Shown one piece after another: positions 25,384 to 34,698 of a stretch of 41,961 nt of DNA (position 1 is the stretch's first letter; each line of letters begins with the position of its first letter). A program made the translations under genes and the position numbers. A model generated the notes under the pieces. That model was not told where the DNA came from. It worked only from the letters and a program-made list of their open reading frames with translations, and did no database searches. Origin of the DNA: Egibacteraceae bacterium (GTDB lineage Bacteria; Actinomycetota; Nitriliruptoria; Euzebyales; Egibacteraceae); the NCBI GenBank assembly GCA_030446775.1, contig JAUJMQ010000018.1, positions 1 through 41,961 on the forward strand, read 5' to 3'.

Positions 25384-26831
25384 CCGGCCGGCGGGCGGTC
25401 TGTGGACCCTGCCCGCGGGCGCACGAGGACGTCCTTGCCGGCCGCGGCCTGCTCACCGGGGACCGGGATCGGGTACTGCCCGTCGAAGCAGGCCCGGCAC
25501 AGCGTCGACTTCGGGCGGCGGGTCGTGGCAACGAGCGCGTCCAGCGACAGGTAGGCCAGCGAGTCGGCCCCGACGAAGTCGCGGATCTGCCCGATGGTCA
25601 ACCCCGCCGCCAGGAGCTCCGCGCGGGTGGCCATGTCGATGCCGTAGAAGCACGGGTTGCGCACCGGCGGTGAGGTGATCCGCAGGTGCACCTCGGCGGC
25701 GCCCGACGACCGGAGCATCGCCACGAGCTGCCGGGAGGTGCTGCCACGGACGATCGAGTCGTCGACGACGACGAGGCGGCGACCCTCCAGGACGTCGCGC
25801 AGCGGGTTGAGCTTGAGCCGGATGCCGAGCTCGCGCAGCGACGGCGACGGGGAGATGAAGGTGCGGCCGACGTAGCGGTTCTTGACCAGCCCCTCGGCGT
25901 ACGGGATGCCGCTGGCCTCGGCGTACCCGCCGGCCGCGGCCGTCCCCGAGTCGGGCACCGGGATGACGAGGTCGGCGTCGACGGGCGCCTCGGCGGCGAG
26001 CATCGCGCCCATCCGCCGCCGCGCCGCGTACACCGTCGTCTCGGCGAAGCGGTGGTCGGGACGGGCGACGTAGACGTACTCGAACAGGCACCCCGACGGC
26101 GTCGCCTGCGCGAAGCGGCGGCTGCGCAGGCCCCGCTCGTCGACGGTCACGAGCTCCCCCGGCTCGACGTCGCGCACGAGGTGGGCGCCGACGATGTCCA
26201 GCGCCGAGGTCTCCGAGGCCAGGACGTACCCGCCGCGCGGGAGGCGGCCGACCACGAGCGGCCGCACCCCGTGCGGGTCGCGGGCGCCGTAGACGGTCTG
26301 TTCGTCCATGACGACGAGCGAGAAGGCGCCCCGCACGGCGCGGCAGACGCCGACGAGTGCGTCCTCGACACAGACGTCGGCGGTGTGCCCCGCGAGCAGC
26401 GTGGCCAGAAGCTCGGAGTCGGTGCTGCAGCGCTGCCCGCCCGGCCCGAGGTCGCGCGCCACCGCGGCGGTGTTCACCAGGTTGCCGTTGTGCGCCAGCG
26501 CCAGCCCGCGGCCCGCGGGCGTCACCTTGAACGCGGGCTGGGCGTTGTCCCACGTCGACGCGCCGGTGGTCGAGTAGCGGACGTGGCCGATGCCGAGGTG
26601 GCCCTGCATCGTGGCGAGGCGCGGCTCGTTGAACACCTGGCTGACCAGGCCCATGTCCTTGGACACGAGGATGCTCGCACCGTCTGACACCGCGATCCCC
26701 GCCGACTCCTGACCGCGGTGCTGCAGCGCGTACAGCCCGTAGAAGCACAGCTTGGCGATGTCCTCGCCGCGGGCGTAGACCGCGAAGACGCCGCACTCGT
26801 CACGGGCCCCGGTGCGGGGTGTCTGGGGCAT
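25371..26831 (-). CDS. purF: amidophosphoribosyltransferase
   Basis: The 486-aa protein is PurF of the Fe-S type. The nucleophile Cys13 is in RDECGVFAVYA and would be exposed after removal of a 12-residue propeptide. The glutaminase domain has YALQHRGQESAGIAVSDG and RYSTTGAS. The PRPP-binding motif VVVDDSIVRGSTSRQ lies in the C-terminal transferase domain. Four Cys positions expected for the [4Fe-4S] cluster are present (CLFEYVYVARPD, NPCFYGID, CRAC). It catalyses the first committed step of purine synthesis. The start is ATG at 26831. The last residues (GVQA) fall inside the tandem repeat. It is first in the purF-purM operon and divergent from the antiporter. Confidence 0.96.
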   Translation of the reverse strand: MPQTPRTGARDECGVFAVYARGEDIAKLCFYGLYALQHRGQESAGIAVSDGASILVSKDMGLVSQVFNEPRLATMQGHLGIGHVRYSTTGASTWDNAQPAFKVTPAGRGLALAHNGNLVNTAAVARDLGPGGQRCSTDSELLATLLAGHTADVCVEDALVGVCRAVRGAFSLVVMDEQTVYGARDPHGVRPLVVGRLPRGGYVLASETSALDIVGAHLVRDVEPGELVTVDERGLRSRRFAQATPSGCLFEYVYVARPDHRFAETTVYAARRRMGAMLAAEAPVDADLVIPVPDSGTAAAGGYAEASGIPYAEGLVKNRYVGRTFISPSPSLRELGIRLKLNPLRDVLEGRRLVVVDDSIVRGSTSRQLVAMLRSSGAAEVHLRITSPPVRNPCFYGIDMATRAELLAAGLTIGQIRDFVGADSLAYLSLDALVATTRRPKSTLCRACFDGQYPIPVPGEQAAAGKDVLVRPRAGSTDRPPAGVQA

Positions 26832-26932
26832 GCCGGGATCCCTCGGGGCTGGCTCGGCGGGAAGGCCCGCAGTCTAGCCGCCGGCCTTCCCGGCCTGGGT
26901 GAGGGCGGCCGCGCTGTGGTAGGCACGGGGCC

Positions 26933-28231
26933 GTGAGCGTCCTGCTCGTCTTCGCCGTCGCCCTGCTCGCCGCGTCGCTCGTGTCCGAGCTCGCGCACCG
27001 CAGCGTGCTGTCCACCGCCGTGCTGTTCCTCCTCGCCGGCTTCCTGCTCGGCGACGGGATGGCCGGCCTGGTCGTCGTGCGGTCCGACGACCCGCTCGTG
27101 GGCACGCTGGCCGAGCTCGCGCTGTTCAGCGTGCTGTTCACCGACGGCATGCGCGTCGGCCTGCGTGACCTCAGCTCGGCCTGGCGGCTGCCCGGCCGCG
27201 CCCTGCTGTTCGGCATGCCGCTGACGCTCGCGCTGACCGCCGTCCTCGCGGTCGCGGTGGCGGGGCTGCCGTGGGCCGAGGCGCTGCTGCTCGGCGCGAT
27301 CCTGGCGCCCACCGACCCCGTGTTCGCCGCTGCGATCGTCGGCCGGGAGGAGGTTCCCCGACGCCTGCGCCACCTGCTCAACGTCGAAAGCGGCCTCAAC
27401 GACGGCCTCGCACTGCCGGTCGTCCTCGTCGCGCTGGCCGCCGTCGGCGGCCCGCAGGTCGAGGGTGTCGTGCTCGCCGAGGAGCTCGCCCTCGGCGTGG
27501 CGATCGGCGTGGCCGTGCCGTGGGTCGCCGCCGCCCTGGAGCGCACCCGCTTCTTCCGTGCGACCTCGGGCTACGAGCCGCTGACGGCACTCGCGGTGGG
27601 GCTGATCGTCCTCGCGCTGGCCGAGTTGACGCACGCCAACCTCTTCCTGGCCGCGTTCGCCGCCGGCGTCACCGTCGCCACCACCGCCCCGCAGCTGCGG
27701 ACCGCGTTCCACGGGTTCGGCGAGCTGCTCACCGAGCTCGGCAAGCTCGCGGCGCTGCTGGTGTTCGGCGCGCTCATCTCGCCGGCGTTCCTCGGCGAGA
27801 TCCCGTGGACCGGCTACGCCTTCGCCGTCCTGGCATTGGTCGTCGCGCGACCGGTCGCGATCGCGATCGCGCTCTACGGCAGCCGGCTGGCGTGGCGCGA
27901 GCAGGCCGCGGCGGCCTGGTTCGGGCCGAAGGGCTTCGCCTCGGTGGTCTACGGGCTGCTCCTGCTGGGCAGCGGCGCCGCGCGCACCGACGAGCTGTTC
28001 CACCTCGTGGCCGTGGTCGTCGTCGCGTCGATCCTCGCGCACTCCTCCACCGACGTGCTCGTCGCGCGGTGGTTCACCGCAGCCGACCGGACGGGGGACC
28101 CGGCGGGTGAGACGGCGCCCGACCCGGCGGGTGGGACGGCGCCCGAGCCGGCGCCCCGTCCCAGCGCCCCGGACCGCCGCCGGACGGCGGCCGAGCCGGC
28201 CTCGGAACCGGCGACCGACCCTGACAGCTGA
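26933..28231 (+). CDS. cation:proton antiporter (CPA1/NhaP-like)
   Basis: The 432-aa protein has about 12 hydrophobic helices and CPA1 landmarks: LFSVLFTDGMRV, LGAILAPTDPVFAAAIVG with the transport-linked Asp pair region, LNVESGLNDGLALPVVLV, and GPKGFASVVYGLLLL late in the protein. It exchanges Na+ or K+ for H+ across the inner membrane. The C-tail of ~45 residues is a Pro/Ala/Asp-rich disordered stretch with a repeated DPAG-TAP pattern. The start is GTG at 26933, directly following the purF divergent promoter region of 101 bases. Confidence 0.9.
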   Translation: MSVLLVFAVALLAASLVSELAHRSVLSTAVLFLLAGFLLGDGMAGLVVVRSDDPLVGTLAELALFSVLFTDGMRVGLRDLSSAWRLPGRALLFGMPLTLALTAVLAVAVAGLPWAEALLLGAILAPTDPVFAAAIVGREEVPRRLRHLLNVESGLNDGLALPVVLVALAAVGGPQVEGVVLAEELALGVAIGVAVPWVAAALERTRFFRATSGYEPLTALAVGLIVLALAELTHANLFLAAFAAGVTVATTAPQLRTAFHGFGELLTELGKLAALLVFGALISPAFLGEIPWTGYAFAVLALVVARPVAIAIALYGSRLAWREQAAAAWFGPKGFASVVYGLLLLGSGAARTDELFHLVAVVVVASILAHSSTDVLVARWFTAADRTGDPAGETAPDPAGGTAPEPAPRPSAPDRRRTAAEPASEPATDPDS

Positions 28232-28297
28232 CATGCGCCGGGGGCGCGGGCAATCCCGAGGCCGACGGCCCGGTTCGCGCAGCGGCACACTGCGGGG

Positions 28298-30593
28298 GTG
28301 GAGCCTGCGACAGGCGGCGGCTGGGAGGGGGGTGGCCCCCCGCGACGGTCGCGCCGCGCCCCCATCGTGGCGCTGGTGGTCGCCGCACTCGCCGCGGGGG
28401 CGTTCGGGCGCCTGGCCGCCGGCCCGGTGGCTCCCGGGGAGCAGCTGACCGTCACGGCCGACGCCGCAGGGGTGCTGCCCGAAGCGGTGCCGGCCGCGAC
28501 CGAGGGCCAGGAGCCTTCCGACGGCCGCTCTTCGGCCGCTGGGCACGTCCGCGCCCCGCCCGAGGCGCCGCCGCTGGGCGGCTGGACGCCGATCGCGCCA
28601 GCTCCGGTGTCACCGCGGACGTCCTTCGCCTCCGCCTGGACGGGATCGGAGCTCGTCGTCTGGGGCGGGGAGCGCGTCCCGACCCGCGGCTCGGCGCCGT
28701 GGCTGGACGACGGAGCCGCCTACGACCCGCAGCGGGACCGCTGGCGCCGTCTGGCGCCGTCGCCGTTGCGGGGGCGCAGCGGTGCCGCGTCGGCGTGGAC
28801 GGGCTCGGAGCTCGTCGTGTGGGGCGGCGCGACCGGCGAGCAGGGGGGCGGGGTGCGGGTGCTGGCCGACGGTGCCGCCTACGACCCCCGCGCCGACCGC
28901 TGGCGCAGGCTTCCACCGGCACCGCTGGGCGGGCGGCTGCAGGCCACGGCGGCGACGATCGCCGGGCAGGTCGTCATCCTCGGAGGCTTCGACGAGCACT
29001 TCGGCCAGCGGCGCACCGACGGTGCCGTGTACGACCCCACCACCGACCGCTGGCGCAGGCTGCCGCCCGCGCCCCTGCCGGCCGACGCCCACTTCGCCCC
29101 ACAGCTGGCGGCGCTGGGCAGTGAGGCGTTCGTGTGGATCCCCACGTGGGGGAAGGGGCGGCAGGCGGCGGCGCGCTACGACCTGCGGACCGACCGTTGG
29201 CGGCCGGCCGCGGCCCCGATCCTCGCGGGGCGGCCGGCTCCCGTGCTGACGTCCACCGGCTCGGGGTTGCTCGCCGCCGGCCGGGCCACCGGCTACCAGG
29301 CCGCACCGCTGCTGCTGCGCTACGACGCGGAACCGGACCGCTGGCTCACCCTCGCGCCGCCGCCGACCTCCTGGCAGGCGGCGACGCGCGTCGACTGGAC
29401 GGGCTCCCGGCTGCTGCTGTCACCGGCTGCCGGCGTCGAGGGCGCCGCCGCGTACGACCCCGCGACCAACGCCTGGCGCCCGCTGGCCCCACCCCCGCCG
29501 ACGTCGCGCTCGGCAGCGCACGCCTGGACCGGGCGGCAGCTGCTCGTGTGGTCGGGCGCCGCGCCCGCCGGGGGGCCCCCCGCCGCGGCGGGGGCGCCGT
29601 CCTCGCCGTGGCGCGCGGTGGCCGATGGTCCCCCGCTGCCGACGGGCGGCCTGGGCATGACCTCGACCGGGCCGGCGGGCGCCCAGGTGCTCGTCTGGGG
29701 TGGCTCCTCGGGTCCGCCGGACCCGCCGGTCGGCGACGGTCTCGCCTACCGCCCCGGTACGGGGCTGTGGTTGTCGCTGGCCGGCGCGCCCATCCAGGGA
29801 CGCCGCCGCGCCGCCGTCGCCTGGACCGGGTCGGAGATGGTGGTCCTCGGCGGCTTCAACGGACGCGCCGGAGCCGACCGCGCCGAGGGCTCGGCCGCCT
29901 ACGAGCTGGCAGACGGGCGCTGGCGCCCCACCGCCGAACCGCCGCTGCACGCCGTCGAGGGCGGCGCCGTGGCGGTCGGCGGGTCCGTGATCGCGTTCGG
30001 GACGTCCACCGACCCGCCCGCCGCGCGCCGCGCGGCGGGGCGTCGCCTTTCCGCGCCGGCCGCCGCCCGGTGGGATCCGGCGCGAGACCGCTGGCACCGC
30101 CTGCCGCCGCCGCCGCTGCCGGCCGGCTCGCAGGTGCGAGCGGTCGCGACCGGCGCGGACGTCGTCGTGTGGGCCTCGGTCGACGGCGGCGGGAGCCGCG
30201 GGGCCCGGCTCGACGTCGGCGCGCGACGCTGGCGCCCGCTGCCCGTCCCCGGCGCGCGGCCGTGGACGCGGAGCCGGTCGCCACGCCCGCCGGCCTGGTC
30301 CTGGTCGCGGCGGACGGGACGACCGCGATCCTGCGCCCCGGCGCCCGCCGCTGGCGCCCCCTCGAGCGGCTCCCGTCGACGGGTGCCGAAGCCCCAGCGC
30401 TGGTGTGGACGCCGTCCGGGCTGCTCGCCTACCGCCCGGAATCGGCCGCGACCGCGCTGCTGAGCCCGCGTGCGGGCCGCTGGTCGAGGCTGGCGGCGGC
30501 ACCGCTGCCCGCGGCGAGCAGGCCGCGCTCGCTGCCGTCGGCGACGTCGTCGTCGCGGTGGCCGGTGGGCAGGTCGCGGTGCTCACCCCGTGA
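28298..30593 (+). CDS. kelch-repeat protein 1 (membrane-anchored, two seven-blade propellers), two frameshifts
   Basis: The GTG start at 28298 gives a short charged N-terminus, one transmembrane helix (APIVALVVAALAAGAFGRL) and then kelch blades of the type WRRLAPSPLRGRSGAASAW followed by TGSELVVWGG and AYDP.xDRW. The uninterrupted frame ends at 30463, but its last ~70 codons lose the pattern. The pattern resumes in the next frame at about 30260 (PAGLVLVAADGTTAILRPG) and in the third at about 30520 (VGDVVVAVAGGQVAVLTP), with a stop at 30593. Counted this way there are 14 blades, exactly two propellers. The protein is probably exported and anchored, binding a ligand or partner. Its stop overlaps the next gene's GTG (GTGA). 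Confidence 0.75.
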
Positions 30594-30677
30594 CCGGGGC
30601 CGGGTCCCGGCGGCCCGCGGCCACGCGCGGTGCTCACCCCGTGACCCGGTCGCGTCCCGGCGGGCTGCCCCGGCTCC
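30576..30677. repeat. imperfect 51-base tandem duplication at the kelch 1/kelch 2 junction
   Basis: GCGGTGCTCACCCCGTGACC occurs at 30576-30595 and again at 30627-30646, and the following bases (GTCCCGGCGG) are also shared. The unit is 51 bases, a multiple of three, so both copies of the GTG start for kelch 2 (30590 and 30641) are in the same frame. Confidence 0.7.
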
Positions 30678-32067
30678 CCGACCGCCCGCCGGCGCCCGGC
30701 GACCCCACACCGGCTCCGGCGGCAGCCGGACCGGACCGCGCCCCACCGCGGGGTCCGGCGGGAGCGGGCTGGGAGCGGCCGCGCGCCGCCGGCGCCGGCG
30801 GCGGCTCACCGCGGGGGTCGTCGGCGCCGTCGGAGGGGCGCTGGCGCTCGGATTGGCGCTCGGCTCGACCCCGCCGCACAGCCAGCGCCCGGCCAGCACG
30901 CTCCCGGTCGACGCGGCCGATCCGGCCACGCCCGGCAGGCCCGCGTCCGCGGCGACCCGGACGGCGGTCGCGGCGGTCACCTGGCAGCCCGAGCCCGTCG
31001 CACCGCCACTGGGGCGGTGGCGGACGATGGCCGCGGGCCCGCTGCGGCCTCGCAGCGGCGCCGTCGCCGCCTGGACCGGCTCAGAGGTGCTCGTGTGGGG
31101 CGGGCTCGGCGACCGAGAGGCCCGAGGAGCGCTCGCCCTCGGCGACGGCGCCGCCAACCACCCGGACCGCGACCGGTGGCGGCCCCTGCCTGGCGCTCCG
31201 CTGTCGCCCCGGCACGGCGCGGTGGGGGTGTGGACGGGCGCGGAGCTGGTGGTATGGGGTGGCGCGGGACAGCCGGGCCGGTCCCCGGGGACGTTCTCCG
31301 ACGGTGCCGCCTACGATCCGGTCACCGACCGCTGGCGCCGGCTGGCCCCCGCACCCCTGTCCGGGAGGACGGCGCCGGCGGCGGTGTGGACGGGCCGGGA
31401 CGTCGTGATCTGGGGCGGCTCCGGCCCCGGATCGAGCACCCGGTCCGATGGTGCGTCCTACGACCCACTCGCTGACCGCTGGCGCCGCCTGCCGGGCGGA
31501 CCGTTGAGCCCGCGGGCGGCCCCCGGGGCGCTGTGGAGCGGCCATGAGGTGCTCATCTGGGGCGGCGACGCCGCTCAGGGGCGGGAGTCCCCCATCGCCG
31601 GCGCCGCCTACGACCCGTCCGTCGAGCGCTGGCGAGTCCTGCCCGGCGTCGGCGACGGCGGCGAACTCGCGCGGCTGTTCGCCGACGACGGCACCGTCGT
31701 CGCCTGGGGGCCGCTGTTCGGCCTACTGGGGGGAGAGGCTCTGCTGCGGCTCGAGCCCGACGTCCGGGAGTGGCGGCGCGACGCCCCCAGACCGCCCGGA
31801 CCGCCGGCCCCCTCGGCCGGCTTGAGCGGGCGCATCCCCGCCTCGTGGCTCGGTGCGCGGCACGCGGTTCCCGTCCACTCCGGCGGCGTGCGGCCTGCGC
31901 CGGACCCTCCGACCGGTCGATGGCGCGGCATGACCGCGTCGCCCCTGACCACGCGCGACGAGCACGTACAGGTCTGGGCCGGCAACCGGCTGCTGGTGTG
32001 GGGTGGGCGAGGGCTGGCCGCCGCCCTCGGCGACGGCGCGGTGTGGTCGGCCGGGAGGGGCCGTTGA
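30590..32067 (+). CDS. kelch-repeat protein 2 (membrane-anchored, one propeller), one frameshift
   Basis: Translation can start at GTG 30590, overlapping the stop of kelch 1, or at GTG 30641. The N-terminus reads GPAGAGWERP, then must shift frame near 30778 to RRLTAGVVGAVGGALALGL, a transmembrane helix. It mirrors the GWERP-Arg-helix layout of kelch 3. Seven blades follow, such as WRTMAAGPLRPRSGAVAAW, WRRLAPAPLSGRTAPAAVW and VVIWGG; blades five and six are degenerate. It ends at TGA 32065-32067, overlapping the next start (TTGA). The frame continuing from position 29134 is a chance join of pieces of kelch 1 and 2. The function is unknown; the domain is probably outside the membrane. Confidence 0.72.
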
Positions 32068-33371
32068 GCAGCCGGCCGCTGACGCCCCCGCCGCCCCTTG
32101 GTGACCCCGGCTGGGAGCGCCCCGAGCCGCGGCGCCGGCGCGCCGGTCCGTTCGCGCTCGGCCTGGCGCTCACGCTGCTCGCCGGATTCCTCCTCGCGCC
32201 GGACCGGCCTGCGCCGACGAGCGGGCTCGTCGTCGACGCCGCACCCTCGGACGCGCCGGCACCGCGACCGGCGCGGTCACCCGCGCCGTCGCCCGCGGTC
32301 GTGTCCAGCCGCTGGCGCACGCTGACTCCGGCCCCGCTGTCGGAGCGCGGCGACCACACCGGGGTGTGGACCGGCCGGGAGATGATCGTCTGGGGCGGCT
32401 TCGGCCGGGTCGACACCGATGTCCCGTTCCTGGCCGGCGCGTCCTACGACCTGGCCTCCGACCGCTGGCGGCGGCTGCCCCGCGCCCCGATCGGGCATGC
32501 CTCCGGGCACACCGCGGTGTGGACCGGCGAGGAGATGCTCGTGTGGGGCGGCCGCGACCCGCAGCGGCGCCTGCTGCGCAGAGGCGCCGCCTGGGAGCCC
32601 TTCGAGCGCACCTGGCGACGCCTGCCCGAGCCGCCCGTGGCCCCGCGCGCCGACCATGTCGCGGTATGGACGGGGCGGGAGATGGTCGTGTGGGGCGGCG
32701 CCGGGCCGACGGCCAGCGGCGACGGGGCCGCCTACGATCCCCGCACCGACCGCTGGCGGCGGATCGCCGCAGGCCCGCTCGCCCCCCGCTTCGGCGCAAC
32801 CGCCGTGTGGACCGGCCGCGAGATGCTCGTCTGGGGCGGGGCGACCGAGGACCTGGACTACGAGACGCCCCCGCTCGGCGCCGCCTACGACCCCCGCGCC
32901 GACCGCTGGCGAACGCTGCCGAACGGACCCCTGGTGGGCAGGCTGGCGCACACGGCCGTGTGGACCGGCGACGAGATGCTCGTGTGGGGCGGCGCGGCGC
33001 TGGGCCGGGTGCCCGGAGCCTACGCCGACGGAGCGGCCTACGACCCGGTCGCCGACCGGTGGCGGCCCTTGAGCGCGGCTCAGGGCCTGGCGCGGCGCCT
33101 GGGCCATTCCGCGGTGTGGACGGGCAACGAGATGGTGGTCTGGGGTGGCGTCGATCGGGAGTTCCACCGCGACGGCGGCGCCTACCAGCCGGCCTCCGAC
33201 CGCTGGCGGCTGCTGTCACCCGCCCCCCTTGACAGCCCCTCGCGCTACTCCGCGGTGTGGACCGGCGGGGCGATGCTGCTGTGGGGCGGCGGCTTCCGGC
33301 CGATGGGAGCCGTCTACCGCCCGCTCGTCGGACTGCGCGTGCGGCGCCTCAACGCGCCCTTCCCGCGCTGA
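32064..33371 (+). CDS. kelch-repeat protein 3 (membrane-anchored seven-blade propeller)
   Basis: The 435-aa protein is the only intact member of the trio. It starts at TTG 32064, overlapping the kelch 2 stop in TTGA, with GGGAGGGG just upstream. The N-terminus has GDPGWERPEPRRRRAGPF and a transmembrane helix (ALGLALTLLAGFLLAP), then a Pro/Ala linker. Seven regular blades follow, each with WR.L....P, HTAVWTG.EMLVWGG and AAYDP..DRW. Seven blades close a complete beta propeller. It has a single N-terminal helix and no cytosolic domain of note, so the propeller is likely displayed outside the membrane. The ligand is unknown. Confidence 0.88.
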   Translation: MSSRPLTPPPPLGDPGWERPEPRRRRAGPFALGLALTLLAGFLLAPDRPAPTSGLVVDAAPSDAPAPRPARSPAPSPAVVSSRWRTLTPAPLSERGDHTGVWTGREMIVWGGFGRVDTDVPFLAGASYDLASDRWRRLPRAPIGHASGHTAVWTGEEMLVWGGRDPQRRLLRRGAAWEPFERTWRRLPEPPVAPRADHVAVWTGREMVVWGGAGPTASGDGAAYDPRTDRWRRIAAGPLAPRFGATAVWTGREMLVWGGATEDLDYETPPLGAAYDPRADRWRTLPNGPLVGRLAHTAVWTGDEMLVWGGAALGRVPGAYADGAAYDPVADRWRPLSAAQGLARRLGHSAVWTGNEMVVWGGVDREFHRDGGAYQPASDRWRLLSPAPLDSPSRYSAVWTGGAMLLWGGGFRPMGAVYRPLVGLRVRRLNAPFPR

Positions 33372-33495
33372 ACGGCGGGCGCCGCCCCGGTGGCTGCACG
33401 GCCGGGCCGCGCTCACCGGCGTCCCGACCTCCACCGAACGGTCGCCCCCCGGCCGGCGCCGCTTGACCCGGCGGCGCCCCGGGCAGACCCCGGCC

Positions 33496-34698
33496 ATGCC
33501 GATCCTGCGCCAGTCCCCGCCCGCACCGCCCCCACCCGCCCCGCCGGTCGTCAACGTCGCCGTCCCCCCGGGGTTCGGGCGCGTGGCGTTCGGCCGGCCC
33601 GTCCTGCGCAGCGGCGCCTACGCCTGGGCGCTGCTCGGGCTCGTCGGCGTCGCACTCGTCGCCGCACGAGCCGCCACGGTGCTCGCCGTCGTCGTCATCC
33701 CGCTCGTCCTCGCGTTGTTCCCCGCCGCCGTGCTCGCCCCGCTCGTGTCGCGGCTGACCGCCCGTCGGGTGCCGCCGTCGCTGGCAGCGTTCAGCGTGCT
33801 GCTCGGCTCAGGGCTGCTGCTCGTCGGGCTCGTCGCCGCGCTCGCGCCGTCGGTGTCGGCGCAGCTGGGCGGGCTCGGGGAGTCTCTCCGGGAGGGCATC
33901 GACGCGGTCGAGAGCTTCCTGGCCTCCGGCCCGTTCGGGCTGGCTCCGGTCGCGCTCTCAGACCTCGTCGCGCGCGCCCGCGAGCAGATCACCGCGGGCA
34001 GCGAGGGGCTGCGCGCGAGCGTCGTCGGCGCCCTGGTCGTCGTCACCGAGACCATCGCCGGGCTGCTGTTCGGCGTCGTCGCGCTGTTCTTCTACCTCAA
34101 GGACGGCCCCCGGATCGCCGCCTGGCTGCGCGACCTGTTCCCCGACTCCGTGCGCGGCGACGCCGCCGAGGTCGGCACCCAGGCGTGGCAGACCGTCGGG
34201 GCCTACATCCGCGGCCAGATCATCATCGCGCTGGTCGACGCCGCGCTCATCGGCCTGGCGATCGTGCTGCTCGGGGTGCCCCTGGCGCTGCCGCTGATCC
34301 TGCTCGTCGTCGTCGGAGGGCTGTTCCCGATCGTGGGCGCGATCGTCGCCGGCGCCGTGGCGGTTCTCGTCGCGCTCGCCACCAAGGGGCTGACGACGGC
34401 GCTCATCCTGCTGGCGGTCATCGTCGTCGTGCAGCAGGTCGAGGGCGACCTGCTCGCCCCCATCGTGCTCGGCAAGGCCACGCAGCTGCATCCGCTGGCG
34501 ACGCTCGCGGCGCTGACCGCCGGAGCGGTGCTGCTCGGGGTCCTCGGGGCGTTCCTCGCCATCCCGGTGACGGCCAGCCTGACCCGCGCCGGGGGCTACC
34601 TGCGGCAGCGCCGGCGCGAGCGCGAGCACGGCGACCCGTCCGCGAGCGGTCGCGAACCCGCGCGGGGAGGCTCGATAGCCTTGTCCGATGGCGCCTGA
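33496..34698 (+). CDS. AI-2E family transporter (TqsA/PerM-like permease)
   Basis: The 400-aa protein has the eight-helix layout of the AI-2E transporter family. There is an N-terminal pair of helices with PLVLALFPAAVLAPLVSRL, a long periplasmic-type loop, then GVVALFFYLKDGPRIAAWL and GAYIRGQIIIALVDAALIG. The family end is VVVVQQVEGDLLAPIVLGKA and LHPLATLAALTAGAVLLGV. Members export small molecules or serve as ion antiporters; the substrate here is unknown. The N-terminus is Pro-rich. The ATG at 33496 is the first sensible start after 124 non-coding bases. Its stop overlaps the start of the GH15 gene by 11 bases, suggesting coupling. Confidence 0.88.
   Translation: MPILRQSPPAPPPPAPPVVNVAVPPGFGRVAFGRPVLRSGAYAWALLGLVGVALVAARAATVLAVVVIPLVLALFPAAVLAPLVSRLTARRVPPSLAAFSVLLGSGLLLVGLVAALAPSVSAQLGGLGESLREGIDAVESFLASGPFGLAPVALSDLVARAREQITAGSEGLRASVVGALVVVTETIAGLLFGVVALFFYLKDGPRIAAWLRDLFPDSVRGDAAEVGTQAWQTVGAYIRGQIIIALVDAALIGLAIVLLGVPLALPLILLVVVGGLFPIVGAIVAGAVAVLVALATKGLTTALILLAVIVVVQQVEGDLLAPIVLGKATQLHPLATLAALTAGAVLLGVLGAFLAIPVTASLTRAGGYLRQRRREREHGDPSASGREPARGGSIALSDGA

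Noticed and set aside
29134-32067. A single 977-residue plus-strand protein
   Set aside because: Its first third is out of frame with kelch 1 and its middle joins the end of kelch 1 to kelch 2 through the duplicated junction. It is a by-product of frameshifts.
28298-33371. Kelch coding repeats as a DNA repeat or mobile element
   Set aside because: The recurring WTG-VVWGG and AYDP-DRW coding segments are protein blades diverging at synonymous sites, not mobile DNA.
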